This document shows positions 1 through 8,683 of a stretch of DNA of 64,000 bases, in pieces. Every line of letters begins with the position of its first letter. The first letter of the stretch is position 1. The notes under the pieces were generated by a model. The model did not search any database. It was given only the letters and a program-made list of their open reading frames with translations, and was not told the DNA's origin. This DNA comes from Thiohalomonas denitrificans (lineage in GTDB: Bacteria; Pseudomonadota; Gammaproteobacteria; Thiohalomonadales; Thiohalomonadaceae). The translations under genes were made by a program, and so were the position numbers. The DNA lies in assembly GCA_020725115.1 (NCBI GenBank), contig DYFR01000017.1, positions 16,807 to 80,806 on the forward strand. The letters run 5' to 3'.

Positions 1-195
1 GAGCCCACCGGCAACCTCGACGCCGCCACCGGCGGGCGCATCATCGACCTGCTGTTCGAGCTCAACGCCGAACAGGGCACCACGCTGATCCTGGTTACCC
101 ACGACGACAAGCTGGCCGGGCGCTGCGGCCGCCGCCTGCATCTCGACGGCGGCCGGGTGGTGGCGGATGAATCTAAGAACGGCGTCCGCAAATGA
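1..195 (+). CDS. ybbA: ABC transporter ATP-binding protein, C-terminal end (YbbA/LolD-like), cut by window edge
   Basis: Only the last 64 codons are present. The reading frame opens inside the Walker B/D-loop region (EPTGNLD) and continues through the H-loop 'LILVTHDDKLA', both diagnostic of ABC ATPases of the LolD/MacB/YbbA group. With the FtsX-type permease downstream it would form a YbbAP-like exporter; YbbA is the inferred subtype because the permease is a single large YbbP-like protein. The TGA stop lies inside a dispersed repeat (GTCCGCAAATGAACGC), so the final residues 'GVRK' are encoded by the repeat. Family assignment is firm, subtype moderate. Confidence 0.85.
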   Translation, partial: EPTGNLDAATGGRIIDLLFELNAEQGTTLILVTHDDKLAGRCGRRLHLDGGRVVADESKNGVRK

Positions 196-405
196 ACGCG
201 AATGGACGCAACACAGATGAACCTGAACACATCAATTGAATCTCGCCAAGACGCCAAGTACGCGAAGAAAATCGCAAACAAGGCCTGGTTGGCAGGAGCA
301 AGCGGAGCGCATCCATCGATCGCGCTGGGTGCAATTGTTTTTTTCTTGGCGTGCTTGGCGTCTTGGCGAGAGTAAAAGTCTTTAGATTTGCGTTCATTTG
401 CGGAC
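184..405. repeat. Nested inverted repeat: GTCCGCAAATGAACGC arms around a CGCCAAGA-type palindrome
   Basis: Outer arms GTCCGCAAATGAACGC (184-199) and its exact reverse complement (ending at 405) enclose a second inverted repeat of roughly 8-bp units, CTCGCCAAGACGCCAAG near 242 and CTTGGCGTCTTGGCGAG ending near 373. The outer family recurs at 39655-39730 and 55662-55803. It occupies the whole ybbA-ybbP gap and overlaps the ybbA stop codon. Confidence 0.85.
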
Positions 406-422
406 TGACTGCGGTTATTACG

Positions 423-2915
423 ATGAATCGACTGAAACTGGCCTGGCGTCTCCTGCTGCGCGACTGGCGCGCCGGCGAGCTGCGCATCCTGTTCGCCGCC
501 CTGGTGATCGCCGTGGGCGCCACCTCGGCCATCGGCTTCTTCACCGATCGCCTGCAACGGGCCATGGGCAGCCAGTCGGCGGAGCTGCTCGGCGCCGATC
601 TGATCCTGCGCTCGCCGCGTCCCGTCGCCGAGACCTGGCTCACACACGCGACCACACTGGGCCTGCGCCACAGCGAGGCACTGGAGTTTCCCAGCATGGT
701 GCTGCGCGGCGACGAGATGCGCCTCGCCGGCATCAAGGCGGTGCAGGACGGCTATCCGCTGCGCGGCAGCCTGCGCATCAGCGACACCCCCTGGGGCGTG
801 GAACGCGCCGGCGACGGTATCCCGCCACCGGGCGAGGCCTGGGCGGAGGCGCGCCTGCTGCCGCTGCTCGGCCTGGAGGTCGGACAGGCGCTCACCCTGG
901 GCGACATCGAACTCAAGGTGACCCGGGTGGTCGCCTTCGAGCCGGGCGGTGGCGGCAATTTCGCCGCCCTGGCACCGCGCCTGCTGGTGAATCGTGCCGA
1001 CATTGAACACGCCGGCATCCTCGGCCCCGGCAGCCGCATCAGCCGCAATTACCTGTTCGCCGGCGAGATCGCCGCGCTGGAACGCTACAAGCGCTGGCTC
1101 ATGCCGCAACTGGAGCCGAGTCACCGCCTGGTGGATGTGCGCGAGGATCGTCCCACGGTGGGCGCGGCGCTGGAGCGCGCGGAGCGCTATCTGGGACTGG
1201 CCAGCCTGGCGGCCGTGCTGCTTGCCGGCGTCGCCATCGCCATGGGAGCGCGCCGCTACAGCGAGCGCCACTTCGATGTCAGTGCCATGCTGCGCTGCCT
1301 GGGCGCCAGCCAGGACGACATCCTCGCCCTCTACCTGCCGCAACTGCTGCTGCTCGGCCTGATCGGCAGCGGTGTCGGCGTCGCCCTCGGCGCCCTGGTG
1401 CAGGCCGGGCTGTTCCAGTTGCTGCACGAGCTGCTGCCGGTACGCCTGCCGCCGCCCGGCCTGTTGCCGGCCCTGCTGGGCCTGCTCACCGGCCTGGTGG
1501 TACTGGCGGGCTTCGCCCTGCCGCCGATCCTGCGCCTGCGCCAGGTGCCGGCGCTGCGCGTCCTGCGCCGCGAACTGACGCCGCTGCCGCTGCGGGCCTG
1601 GCTGGTGTACGGCGCCGCCATCGGTGCCATGACCCTGCTGATGGGACGCTACACCGGCAGCGCCACCCTCACCCTCAGCGTGCTGGGCGGTGCGGCCGCC
1701 GCGCTGATACTGCTGGGCGTGCTGGCCTGGCTGCTGCTGCGCGCCAGTCGCGCCCTGCGCCACGGCGCCGGCGTGGCCTGGCGCTATGGCCTGAACAATC
1801 TGTGGCGGCGGCCCTGGGCCGCCAGCGGCCAGATCCTCGCCTTCGGCCTGACCCTGATGGCCATGGCGCTCATCGCCCTGCTGCGCAACGACCTGCTCGC
1901 CACCTGGCAGGCGCAGCTGCCGGAACGCGCGCCCAATCACTTCGTGGTCAACGTGTTGCCGGACGAGGTGGCGCGCTTCGAATCCTTCCTGCAGGACCAC
2001 GCCATCGACAGCGCCCAGCTCTATCCCCTGGTGCGCGGTCGCCTCACGGCAGTCAATGACACGCCGGTGGAGCAGGTGCTGGCGCCGGGCGACGACGGCG
2101 GCGGCGCGGTCAACCGCGAGCTGAATCTCACCTGGAGCAACACCCTGCAGGAAGACAACGCCATCGTCGCCGGCCGCTGGTGGACGGCACAGGATGCCGG
2201 ACAGCCGCTGGTCTCGCTGGAGGCAAAACTGGCCGAGCGGCTCGGCGCCCGCGTCGGCGACCGTCTGCTGTTCACCTTCGGCGGCGGCAGTGAACTGGCG
2301 GTGCGCGTCGCCAGCCTGCGCACGGTGAAGTGGGATTCCTTCAAGCCCAACTTCTTCGTCATCTTCGCCCCCGGCGTGCTGGATGCCCAACCGGCCACCT
2401 GGATGACCAGCCTGTATGCGGCGCCGGAGCAGCGCGCGGCCATGGCGCAGATGGTGCGCGAGTTCCCGGCGGTGACGGTGATCGATCTGGAGCGGCTGAT
2501 GGAACAGGTGCGGCGCATCATGGAGCAGGTGACGCTGGCGGTGGAGTACGTGCTGATCTTCGTGCTGCTGGCGGGCTTTGCCGTGCTCTACGCCGCCTTG
2601 CAGTCCAGCCTGGACGAGCGCCTGTACGAAGGTGCGCTGCTGCGCACCCTGGGCGCCAGCCGCTACCAGCTGCGCGCCGGCCACCTGGCCGAATATGCCC
2701 TGCTCGGCCTGCTCGCCGGCCTGTTCGCCGCCGCCGGCAGCGAGCTCATCGCCTGGCAGCTGTATACGCGGGTGTTCCAGCTCGACTACGTCTTCAAGTG
2801 GCCGCTGTGGCTGCTGCTGCCGCCCATCGGCGCGGCCCTGATCGGCGCCGCCGGCTACTGGGGCACGCGCCATGTGGTGCGGCGCAGCCCGCTGGCGGTG
2901 CTGCGGGCGCTGTAG
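423..2915 (+). CDS. ybbP: FtsX-family ABC transporter permease (YbbP-like)
   Basis: An 830-aa inner-membrane permease, close to the size of E. coli YbbP. It has an N-terminal membrane anchor, a periplasmic MacB-like domain, and FtsX-type helical bundles around residues 260-350 and 700-820 with several further helices between. The repeated signature 'LRCLGASQDDIL' and 'LRTLGASRYQLR' marks the two FtsX halves. I chose ATG 423 (MNRLKLAWR) because the 24 codons upstream in the ORF track are encoded by repeat DNA. It presumably pairs with the ATPase just upstream; the substrate is unknown (lipid or lipoprotein export is usual for the family). Confidence 0.85.
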   Translation: MNRLKLAWRLLLRDWRAGELRILFAALVIAVGATSAIGFFTDRLQRAMGSQSAELLGADLILRSPRPVAETWLTHATTLGLRHSEALEFPSMVLRGDEMRLAGIKAVQDGYPLRGSLRISDTPWGVERAGDGIPPPGEAWAEARLLPLLGLEVGQALTLGDIELKVTRVVAFEPGGGGNFAALAPRLLVNRADIEHAGILGPGSRISRNYLFAGEIAALERYKRWLMPQLEPSHRLVDVREDRPTVGAALERAERYLGLASLAAVLLAGVAIAMGARRYSERHFDVSAMLRCLGASQDDILALYLPQLLLLGLIGSGVGVALGALVQAGLFQLLHELLPVRLPPPGLLPALLGLLTGLVVLAGFALPPILRLRQVPALRVLRRELTPLPLRAWLVYGAAIGAMTLLMGRYTGSATLTLSVLGGAAAALILLGVLAWLLLRASRALRHGAGVAWRYGLNNLWRRPWAASGQILAFGLTLMAMALIALLRNDLLATWQAQLPERAPNHFVVNVLPDEVARFESFLQDHAIDSAQLYPLVRGRLTAVNDTPVEQVLAPGDDGGGAVNRELNLTWSNTLQEDNAIVAGRWWTAQDAGQPLVSLEAKLAERLGARVGDRLLFTFGGGSELAVRVASLRTVKWDSFKPNFFVIFAPGVLDAQPATWMTSLYAAPEQRAAMAQMVREFPAVTVIDLERLMEQVRRIMEQVTLAVEYVLIFVLLAGFAVLYAALQSSLDERLYEGALLRTLGASRYQLRAGHLAEYALLGLLAGLFAAAGSELIAWQLYTRVFQLDYVFKWPLWLLLPPIGAALIGAAGYWGTRHVVRRSPLAVLRAL

Positions 2916-2939
2916 GCAAGGCTGCTGGCCCTCTGCCGC

Positions 2940-3710
2940 TCAGGCCTTGCCCGCCGCCGTACTCAGCCGCAACTCCGGCAGGGAGACCACGGCAGGTTCC
3001 ACCGCATGGCGCACCGCCAGGGCATAGATCTGCAGCAGGTCTTCCTCGGTGACGTCAATGTAAGAGTCCAGCTCCGACAGGGCATACACCAGATCGCTGT
3101 GGGCGATGACCAGCTCTTCGCCCGCCCGCGCCGTCGCAACCGGCACGGGCGGTGCCGCGGGAAACAGGGCGCGCGGATAACGGCGCCACGGGAAGGGATA
3201 GTTGACCAGCACGGCGGCGGCCAGCAGCACCAGCACATTCACCAGCACCGGCTCCAGCAGGAAACCGTAGCCCAGGGCGTGGATCTGGGGACCGCCCACC
3301 ACGGCCACCAGCGCCGTCGCCCCACCCGGCGGATGCAGGCAGCGCAGGTAGTACATCACCGCTATGGACAGGGCCACCGCCAGCGGCGCGGCGAGCAGTG
3401 GTTCGGCCAGCCACTGGGCACAGGTCACGCCCACGGCGCCGGACAGCAGATGCCCGCCCAGCAGCGGCCAGGGCCGCGACAGGTTGCCGTGGGGCACGGC
3501 GAACAGCAGCACCGCCGAGGCCCCCATCGAACCCATCACCAGCGCGGCGCCGTGCAGGTCGAGCACCCCCGCGCTGATCCAGAACACCAGCAGGATGCCG
3601 ATGAAACCACCCAGGGCCGAGATCAGCTTCTCGTGGTGACTGGCGGGGTGATCGTCCTGGCGCAGACACAGCAGGAGTTTTTCATACACGCTTGCACCTG
3701 TCCGCCGCAT
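2940..3710 (-). CDS. HPP family membrane protein
   Basis: A 256-aa protein with about four transmembrane helices (residues 30-170) and the family hallmark 'CLHPPGGATALVAVVGG', which contains the HPP motif. A soluble C-terminal tail of about 70 residues follows. HPP proteins are poorly characterised; some relatives have been linked to nitrite transport in plastids, so a small-anion transport role is only a guess. The start codon overlaps the stop of the upstream DsrC-like gene (ATGA), implying translational coupling and perhaps a shared sulfur- or nitrogen-related role. Confidence 0.85.
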   Translation of the reverse strand: MRRTGASVYEKLLLCLRQDDHPASHHEKLISALGGFIGILLVFWISAGVLDLHGAALVMGSMGASAVLLFAVPHGNLSRPWPLLGGHLLSGAVGVTCAQWLAEPLLAAPLAVALSIAVMYYLRCLHPPGGATALVAVVGGPQIHALGYGFLLEPVLVNVLVLLAAAVLVNYPFPWRRYPRALFPAAPPVPVATARAGEELVIAHSDLVYALSELDSYIDVTEEDLLQIYALAVRHAVEPAVVSLPELRLSTAAGKA

Positions 3711-4048
3711 CAGCCGGTACTCCAGGCGCGTGGGCGCTTCATGCCGGCGATCTTGCAGGCCTGCTTCACATAGCCATAGGGGAACAGTTTGAACAGATGG
3801 TTCTGTGCCTTGCGGCCATAGCCCAGTTCATCGGCGAGGAACCTGATCGTGAAACGGGCATCCGGTGCGACCTGATGTTCCGCATAGTAGCCGCGCATGA
3901 AACGGAATACCTGCCAGTGCTCCTCGCTCAAATCCAGCGACTCCTGCCAGGCCAGCTGCCGGGCCACATGCTCGTCCCAGTGATTCGGCTCCACCAGGTA
4001 GCCCTCGTCATCGGCAAGCACGGTATATCCCTCTTTGTCGGCAATCAT
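3710..4048 (-). CDS. DsrC/TusE-family sulfur-carrier-like protein lacking the terminal cysteine
   Basis: A 112-aa protein with the DsrC/TusE fold signatures 'WDEHVARQLA', 'VFRFMRGYYAEH' and C-terminal arm 'LFPYGYVKQACKIAG'. DsrC carries two conserved cysteines in this arm and TusE keeps the penultimate one. Here the upstream cysteine (QAC) is kept, but the arm ends 'RPRAWSTG' with Trp where the penultimate Cys normally sits. It is therefore neither a canonical DsrC trisulfide carrier nor a canonical TusE relay, and may be a regulatory or degenerate paralogue. It is translationally coupled to the HPP gene and divergent from a LysR regulator. Confidence 0.85.
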   Translation of the reverse strand: MIADKEGYTVLADDEGYLVEPNHWDEHVARQLAWQESLDLSEEHWQVFRFMRGYYAEHQVAPDARFTIRFLADELGYGRKAQNHLFKLFPYGYVKQACKIAGMKRPRAWSTG

Positions 4049-4192
4049 GCTGGGTTCTCCTCACGGCGATTGCTGGCGGACTCATGCCGCCAGTCATTGA
4101 CCTGGATCATGGTATGGGCGCTCCATAAATCGGACAAACGATATTTTCCGCATGTTAATATTCAATAATCCGATATAAAGCAGAGGCCGCGC

Positions 4193-5050
4193 ATGGAGAT
4201 CGAATTCGCCCGCACCTTTCTTGCCGTGGCCGCCAGCGGCAATTTCGTCGGTGCCGCCGCCCGCCTGCACGTCACCCAGTCCACCGTGAGCGCGCGCATC
4301 CAGGCGCTGGAGACCCAGCTGGGGGCGCGGCTGTTCCGCCGCGGCCGCGGCGGCGCCGAACTCACCCTGGCGGGCAAGCGCTTCCTGCGCCATGCCAAGA
4401 CCCTGGTGCAGACCCTGGAACAGGCACGCCACGAGATCGGCCTGCCGGCGGGCTTTCGCGGCAGCCTGACCCTTGCCGCGCGCATCGCCCTGTGGGAAGG
4501 CTATCTGCCGCACTGGGTGGGATGGATGCGGCAGGAGGCCGCAGACATATCGCTGCGCATGGAGATCGGCATGGAGGAGGAAATGATGCAGGGGCTGGTG
4601 CAGGGCACCATCGACATCGGCGTGATGTACACGCCGGAGAGCCGCCCCGGCCTCGGCATCGAACGGCTGTTTGACGAAACCCTGCTGCTGGTCAGCACCA
4701 ACCCCGCCCGCGGCTGGCCCGATCCCGGTTACGTTCACATCGACTGGGGCCAGGAATTCCATGCCCAGTTCAGCACCCACCACGCCGACATCCCGCCGCT
4801 GGCCCTGACCGCCAATATCGGCTGGCTGGCCATGCAGTGCCTGCTCAACAACGGTGGTTCGGCCTATCTGCCGCTGCGCTTCGTGCGCCGCATGCTGCAG
4901 CAGGAGCGCCTGTACCTGGTGCAGGGCAGCCCGCTATTCACCATGCCGGCCCATATGGTCTACCCCATCGATCGGCGCGAACCGCACCTGGCCACGGCAC
5001 TGCGCGGCCTGCGCCAGCTGGCCATCGAGGAGCAACGCTGGGCGAAGTGA
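4193..5050 (+). CDS. LysR-family transcriptional regulator
   Basis: 285 aa with an N-terminal winged HTH (residues 1-60; 'AAARLHVTQSTVSARIQALE') and a substrate-binding-like domain from about residue 90. It is divergent from the DsrC-like/HPP pair across a 144-bp AT-rich gap, the usual LysR arrangement, so regulation of that pair is the natural inference. The gap contains short ATCGGA/TCCGAT arms near 4126 and 4170, but I cannot define a T-N11-A box with confidence. The co-inducer is unknown. Confidence 0.9.
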   Translation: MEIEFARTFLAVAASGNFVGAAARLHVTQSTVSARIQALETQLGARLFRRGRGGAELTLAGKRFLRHAKTLVQTLEQARHEIGLPAGFRGSLTLAARIALWEGYLPHWVGWMRQEAADISLRMEIGMEEEMMQGLVQGTIDIGVMYTPESRPGLGIERLFDETLLLVSTNPARGWPDPGYVHIDWGQEFHAQFSTHHADIPPLALTANIGWLAMQCLLNNGGSAYLPLRFVRRMLQQERLYLVQGSPLFTMPAHMVYPIDRREPHLATALRGLRQLAIEEQRWAK

Positions 5051-5060
5051 GTGTGCCGCT

Positions 5061-5726
5061 TTATCTGGCGCGAAACCGCACCTCGGTAAACAGCCTGCCC
5101 TCGAACAATGCCTCCAGCACGAGCTGTCCGGGTTGCTGCCGCACGCTGAAACCCGGCTGCTCCGGCGGCTCGATCTGCATCACGCGCAGCCCGGCCGGAT
5201 ACTCCAGTTCCAGCGTCACGCGCAGCGGAAAATAGCCGTCGAGAAAGCGGCGCTGGAACGGGCCGTTGCGCAGCACATACTCCTCGCCCTCACGCCGCAA
5301 CAGGCGCACCTGCGCAGCAATGCACAGTGACGCGCCGTGTGTGATGTCTTCCAGCTGTACCGACTGCCCCTGCACCCAGGCCCTGCCGACACCGCCGGCC
5401 GACACCACATGCAGGTCGCGCATCTCACGGTAGCTGTACACCACTTCGGCCAGCGGCACCGGATCCAGCTCGTCGTGGCATTGCGTCAGTTCCAGCCAGC
5501 CGTCGTCGACGCTGGACGCCGTGATGCGCAGGCGGCTGCGCGAATGGGGGATGCGCTTGTCCGGCGCCACGGCAAGAAACTCCAGCTCGCCGCTGTTGAC
5601 GTCGAAATCGTAAGGATGCGCGCGGCTGTCGTCCTCGAACCAGCGCTCAAGATCTTCCGCCGTCGGCTCCGCCGCCGCCAGCGGCAGTACCAACAGCAGC
5701 GGCAACACGGGTAGCCGGCACTTCAT
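5061..5726 (-). CDS. Exported protein of unknown function, third gene of the soxXA operon
   Basis: A 221-aa protein with a Sec signal peptide (MKCRLPVLPLLLVLPLAAA). The mature part is acidic to neutral with predicted beta-rich stretches ('DGWLELTQCHDELDPV', 'LRVTLELEYPAGL') and two scattered cysteines; there is no CxxCH haem motif and no domain I recognise. Its ATG overlaps the soxA stop (ATGA), so it is co-translated with soxXA and probably works in the periplasm with the Sox cytochrome. Function is not assigned. Confidence 0.75.
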   Translation of the reverse strand: MKCRLPVLPLLLVLPLAAAEPTAEDLERWFEDDSRAHPYDFDVNSGELEFLAVAPDKRIPHSRSRLRITASSVDDGWLELTQCHDELDPVPLAEVVYSYREMRDLHVVSAGGVGRAWVQGQSVQLEDITHGASLCIAAQVRLLRREGEEYVLRNGPFQRRFLDGYFPLRVTLELEYPAGLRVMQIEPPEQPGFSVRQQPGQLVLEALFEGRLFTEVRFRAR

Positions 5727-6484
5727 CGCCGTATGCCCGGTGTTTCGATGGGCAGGCCGTTGCCGCGCGCGTTGAGATACACCTCCAGCGCGATGAACTC
5801 TTCCGAGCCCACCTCATGGGGCATGGCGCGCAGGGTGGCGTAACAGTCGCGGAACTTGCCGTGCAGGCTGGAGATATCACCGATCAGCAGGCGGTGAGCA
5901 GGAAAGGCATTGCTGTGTCCCTGGTTGAGCACCTGGTCGCGCAGGTTCAGATCCACGTAGCGATCGTGGCAATGATGACAAGCCATGTCGAGCTGGCCGA
6001 TGCGCGTGTGATACAACGCCTTGCCGCTTTCATGCCAGGGGCGCAGCGGGCCACTCACATCGACGTTCACCTTCTCGCCGCGGGCCAGATGACGCACAAA
6101 GGTCTCCAGCCTGATCAGATCCGGCTCGTCGTAGGTGAGGGGAAACTCGTCGAGATGATGTTCACGGCAGTCGTTGATGCGCTGCTGCAGGGTAAGCGGG
6201 CCCTGGTGCTCGGGGCTGAACACCGGATAACGGGCAATGGCCCTGGCGTCGAGTCTGCTGCCGCCTTCACCATGACAGCCGACGCAGGAGTTGCCGTTAT
6301 AGCCGGGCGTGTGAAACAGCACGCCGCCCTCCTCCACGGTGAACATGCCGGGATTCTCGAAACTGTCGTCCTGCATCGCCTGCATCTGCTCCGGCAGATA
6401 GGCGTAACCCGAGACCGGCTTTTCCCAGGCAAGCGACGGCAGCGGCAATAGCGCGGTCAGCACCATGATCAGCACACGCGTCAT
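5723..6484 (-). CDS. soxA: Sulfur oxidation c-type cytochrome SoxA
   Basis: 253 aa with a signal peptide ending near SLA-W and two haem c motifs, CVGCH (about residue 68) and CHHCH (about residue 170), so a dihaem form. The C-terminal part has the SoxA-specific 'NAFPAHRL...SSLHGKFRDC' block with the cysteine expected to ligate the active-site haem, then 'EVYLNARGNGLPIETPGIR'. SoxAX initiates thiosulfate oxidation by conjugating the substrate to SoxY in the periplasm. It overlaps soxX by 4 nt (ATGA). No soxYZ, soxB or soxCD lies in this window. Confidence 0.95.
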   Translation of the reverse strand: MTRVLIMVLTALLPLPSLAWEKPVSGYAYLPEQMQAMQDDSFENPGMFTVEEGGVLFHTPGYNGNSCVGCHGEGGSRLDARAIARYPVFSPEHQGPLTLQQRINDCREHHLDEFPLTYDEPDLIRLETFVRHLARGEKVNVDVSGPLRPWHESGKALYHTRIGQLDMACHHCHDRYVDLNLRDQVLNQGHSNAFPAHRLLIGDISSLHGKFRDCYATLRAMPHEVGSEEFIALEVYLNARGNGLPIETPGIRR

Positions 6485-6927
6485 TTGAGCGTCACCAGAT
6501 AGGCCACCACATCCTCCACTTCCTGCGCCGTGAGTATGGTGGTGGCGAATTCGGGATGGGGCCGGTGATAGCGACCGGGGTCACGGTAGAAGGCCGGCAT
6601 GATGGTCTCGGGATTCACCACCTTTTCGTCCACCACCCGCAGGCGCAGCTCGCCGGCACTGAGGCGTGCGCCTGCCCCGAACAGCGGCGGCGCCAGGGTG
6701 CCGTGCATGGGATGCTCGGGGATCGGCATCAGATGGCAGGCGATACAGTTGCCCTTCTCGCGCGAGGCGGCAATCGCACGTCCGCGTACGGCATCCCCCC
6801 GCAGGCCGCCGAGTGGGGCCTCGATGGCGAAATTCTCCACCCGCCAGGGCAGATAGGCCTCCTCTGCCCCCAGCGGAGCCGCCATCACGAGACAAAGAAA
6901 GAAGGCCGTTGCTGCTGTGCGCATCAT
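6481..6927 (-). CDS. soxX: Sulfur oxidation c-type cytochrome SoxX
   Basis: A 148-aa periplasmic monohaem cytochrome: signal peptide (MMRTAATAFFLCLVMAAPLGA), haem motif CIACH near residue 62, and distal Met ligand in 'VVNPETIMPAFYR'. It forms the SoxAX heterodimer with the next gene. I chose the ATG at 6927, which starts the signal peptide, rather than the longer track ORF. It is the first gene of the soxX-soxA-unknown operon, divergent from adk across 205 bp that presumably holds both promoters. Confidence 0.93.
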   Translation of the reverse strand: MMRTAATAFFLCLVMAAPLGAEEAYLPWRVENFAIEAPLGGLRGDAVRGRAIAASREKGNCIACHLMPIPEHPMHGTLAPPLFGAGARLSAGELRLRVVDEKVVNPETIMPAFYRDPGRYHRPHPEFATTILTAQEVEDVVAYLVTLK

Positions 6928-7132
6928 CGGAGGAACAGTGTCGGATACCAGCGGCCAGTGTAGTGCATATCGCCGGGAGATGAACTCGCAGCGGCGGCAC
7001 TGCAATTCTGCTTATGCGCCGATAACGATTATTTGCCGTCATCTTCGGCCCCCAACCGTTAGAATCGACGGTCGACCGGCAGCGCGGCTGTCCCACACCA
7101 CACACTGTTTTATCAACTCGGAGACCAAACAC

Positions 7133-7801
7133 ATGCGATTGATTCTTCTGGGCGCCCCCGGCGCCGGCAAAGGCACCGTGGCCAAGCTGCTCACCGCCCT
7201 CGACGGCTCGGTACAGATTTCCACCGGCGACATCCTGCGCGGCGCCGTCAAGGAAGGCACCGAGCTGGGCAAGAAGGCCGACGCCTTCATGAAGGCCGGC
7301 GACCTGGTGCCGGACGAACTGATCCTCGGCATCATGGGCGAGCGCCTGCAGCAGCCGGACTGCGCCAATGGCTTCCTGCTCGACGGCTTCCCGCGCACCA
7401 TCCCGCAGGCCGAGGCGCTGGGCGGCATGCTGGACAAGCTGGGCATCAAGCTGGATTTCGCCGTGAACCTGGATGTGCCGCGTGAAGTGATCCTCGATCG
7501 CCTGACCACCCGCCGTACCTGCTCCAACTCCGCCTGCCAGGAGATCTACAACGTCAAGAGCAAGCCGACCAAGGTCGAGGGCAAGTGCGACAAGTGCGGC
7601 AGCCCGGTGATTCAGCGTGATGACGAAACCGAAGAGGCCATCAGCAAGCGTCTCGATACCTACAACGAGAAGACCGCGCCGCTGGCCGACTACTACCGCA
7701 AGCTCGGCATGCTGCTCGACATCAACGCCACCTCCAGCGAAACCGTCGTGGCCACCATCAAGAGCAAGCTCGGCGTCGGCTGCTGCGGCAGCTGCGCGTA
7801 A
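7133..7801 (+). CDS. adk: Adenylate kinase
   Basis: 222 aa. Walker A 'GAPGAGKGT' at residues 7-15, AMP-binding 'STGDILR', 'GFLLDGFPRT' and the LID arginines mark adenylate kinase (ATP + AMP to 2 ADP). The LID contains a zinc-type Cys set (CSNSAC and CDKC), not the Cys-free LID of E. coli Adk. The C-terminus is extended by an unusual 'GCCGSCA' tail. ATG 7133 puts the P-loop in its normal position; the upstream ORF extension is noncoding. Confidence 0.95.
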   Translation: MRLILLGAPGAGKGTVAKLLTALDGSVQISTGDILRGAVKEGTELGKKADAFMKAGDLVPDELILGIMGERLQQPDCANGFLLDGFPRTIPQAEALGGMLDKLGIKLDFAVNLDVPREVILDRLTTRRTCSNSACQEIYNVKSKPTKVEGKCDKCGSPVIQRDDETEEAISKRLDTYNEKTAPLADYYRKLGMLLDINATSSETVVATIKSKLGVGCCGSCA

Positions 7802-7823
7802 CAACGTCAAGGCAAAGGCATAA

Positions 7824-8022
7824 ATCCAACGCAGAGACGCAAAGGCGCAGAGGACGCAGAGAAAAGCCATTCCATGATTTTCTCTGCGCCTCCGCGTCTC
7901 TGCGTTGGATGTTGGGTTTGAAGTGGCCGGCGTTTGGTGGATGCGCTGCGCTTATCCCCCTACGAAATCTGCTCCTGCTTAAGTAGTCTTTGCGGTCCTT
8001 TGCGTCTTTGCGTTGAAGGCTT
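7824..8022. repeat. CGCAGAG-type inverted repeat plus partial second and third repeat elements
   Basis: ATCCAACGCAGAGACGC (from 7824) faces GCGTCTCTGCGTTGGAT (ending 7910) around a short A/T-rich centre. A half-copy of the GGTGGATGCGCTGCGCTTATCC element follows at about 7935-7962; its full palindrome is at 56811-56878. A variant right arm (CTTTGCGTCTTTGCGTTGAAGGC, near 8000-8022) matches one at about 50788-50818. The stretch fills the adk-efp gap; no gene is seen. Confidence 0.85.
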
Positions 8023-8040
8023 TTTGTTCAGATAAAAGAA

Positions 8041-8070
8041 AAGGGGCAGCCTCGCGGCTGCCCCTTTTTT
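8041..8070 (-). terminator. Rho-independent terminator of efp (possibly bidirectional)
   Basis: AAGGGGCAGCC-TCGC-GGCTGCCCCTT is an 11-bp perfect stem flanked by A-rich and T-rich tracts. On the minus strand it lies about 20 nt past the efp stop and is followed by TTTTCTTTTAT; on the plus strand it is followed by TTTTTT. Confidence 0.9.
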
Positions 8071-8089
8071 ATTTCACCGTGCGGCGCGC

Positions 8090-8647
8090 TTACTTGGCGC
8101 GGCTGCGGTACTCGTCGGTGCGGGTGTCGATTTCGATCCTGTCGCCGATCTCGACGAAGGCCGGTACGGAAATTTCGTAGCCGGTGTTGAGCTTGGCCAC
8201 CTTCATCACCTTGCCGGAGGTGTCGCCCTTGGCGGCCGGCTCGGTGTAGACGATTTCGCGCACCACGGTGGTGGGCAGGTCCACGGAGATGGCCTTGCCG
8301 TTGTAGAAGGTCACCTGGCACTGCATGCCGTCTTCCAGGTACTTCAGCGCGTCGGCCATGTTATCCGCTTCGATCTCGTACTGGTTGTACTCCTCGTCCA
8401 TGAACACATACATGGGATCGGCGAAGTAGGAGTAGGTGACGTCCTTGGTTTCCAGGATCACCGTCTCGAACTTGTCGTCGGCGCGGTACACCGTCTCCAT
8501 GGCGGCGTTGGTGAGGAGATTCTTCATCTTCATCTTCACCACGGCGGCGTTGCGGCCCGACTTGTTGAACTCGGCCTTCAGCACGACCATGGGGTCATTG
8601 CCAACCATCATGACCTGGCCGGCGCGGATTTCCTGTGCGGTTTTCAT
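8090..8647 (-). CDS. efp: Elongation factor P, arginine (EarP) type
   Basis: 185 aa, standard EF-P length with three beta-barrel domains. The loop that enters the ribosomal peptidyl-transferase centre reads '[13 protein letters not shown]', placing Arg at position 32. This is the rhamnosylated-Arg class of Pseudomonas and Neisseria rather than the beta-lysylated Lys34 class. EF-P rescues ribosomes stalled at polyproline. The cognate modifying enzyme earP lies directly upstream (36-nt gap), which supports the assignment. Confidence 0.96.
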   Translation of the reverse strand: MKTAQEIRAGQVMMVGNDPMVVLKAEFNKSGRNAAVVKMKMKNLLTNAAMETVYRADDKFETVILETKDVTYSYFADPMYVFMDEEYNQYEIEADNMADALKYLEDGMQCQVTFYNGKAISVDLPTTVVREIVYTEPAAKGDTSGKVMKVAKLNTGYEISVPAFVEIGDRIEIDTRTDEYRSRAK

Positions 8648-8683
8648 AGTGAGGGTACTGTCTGGGTGGAAAAGAGGGCGGAA

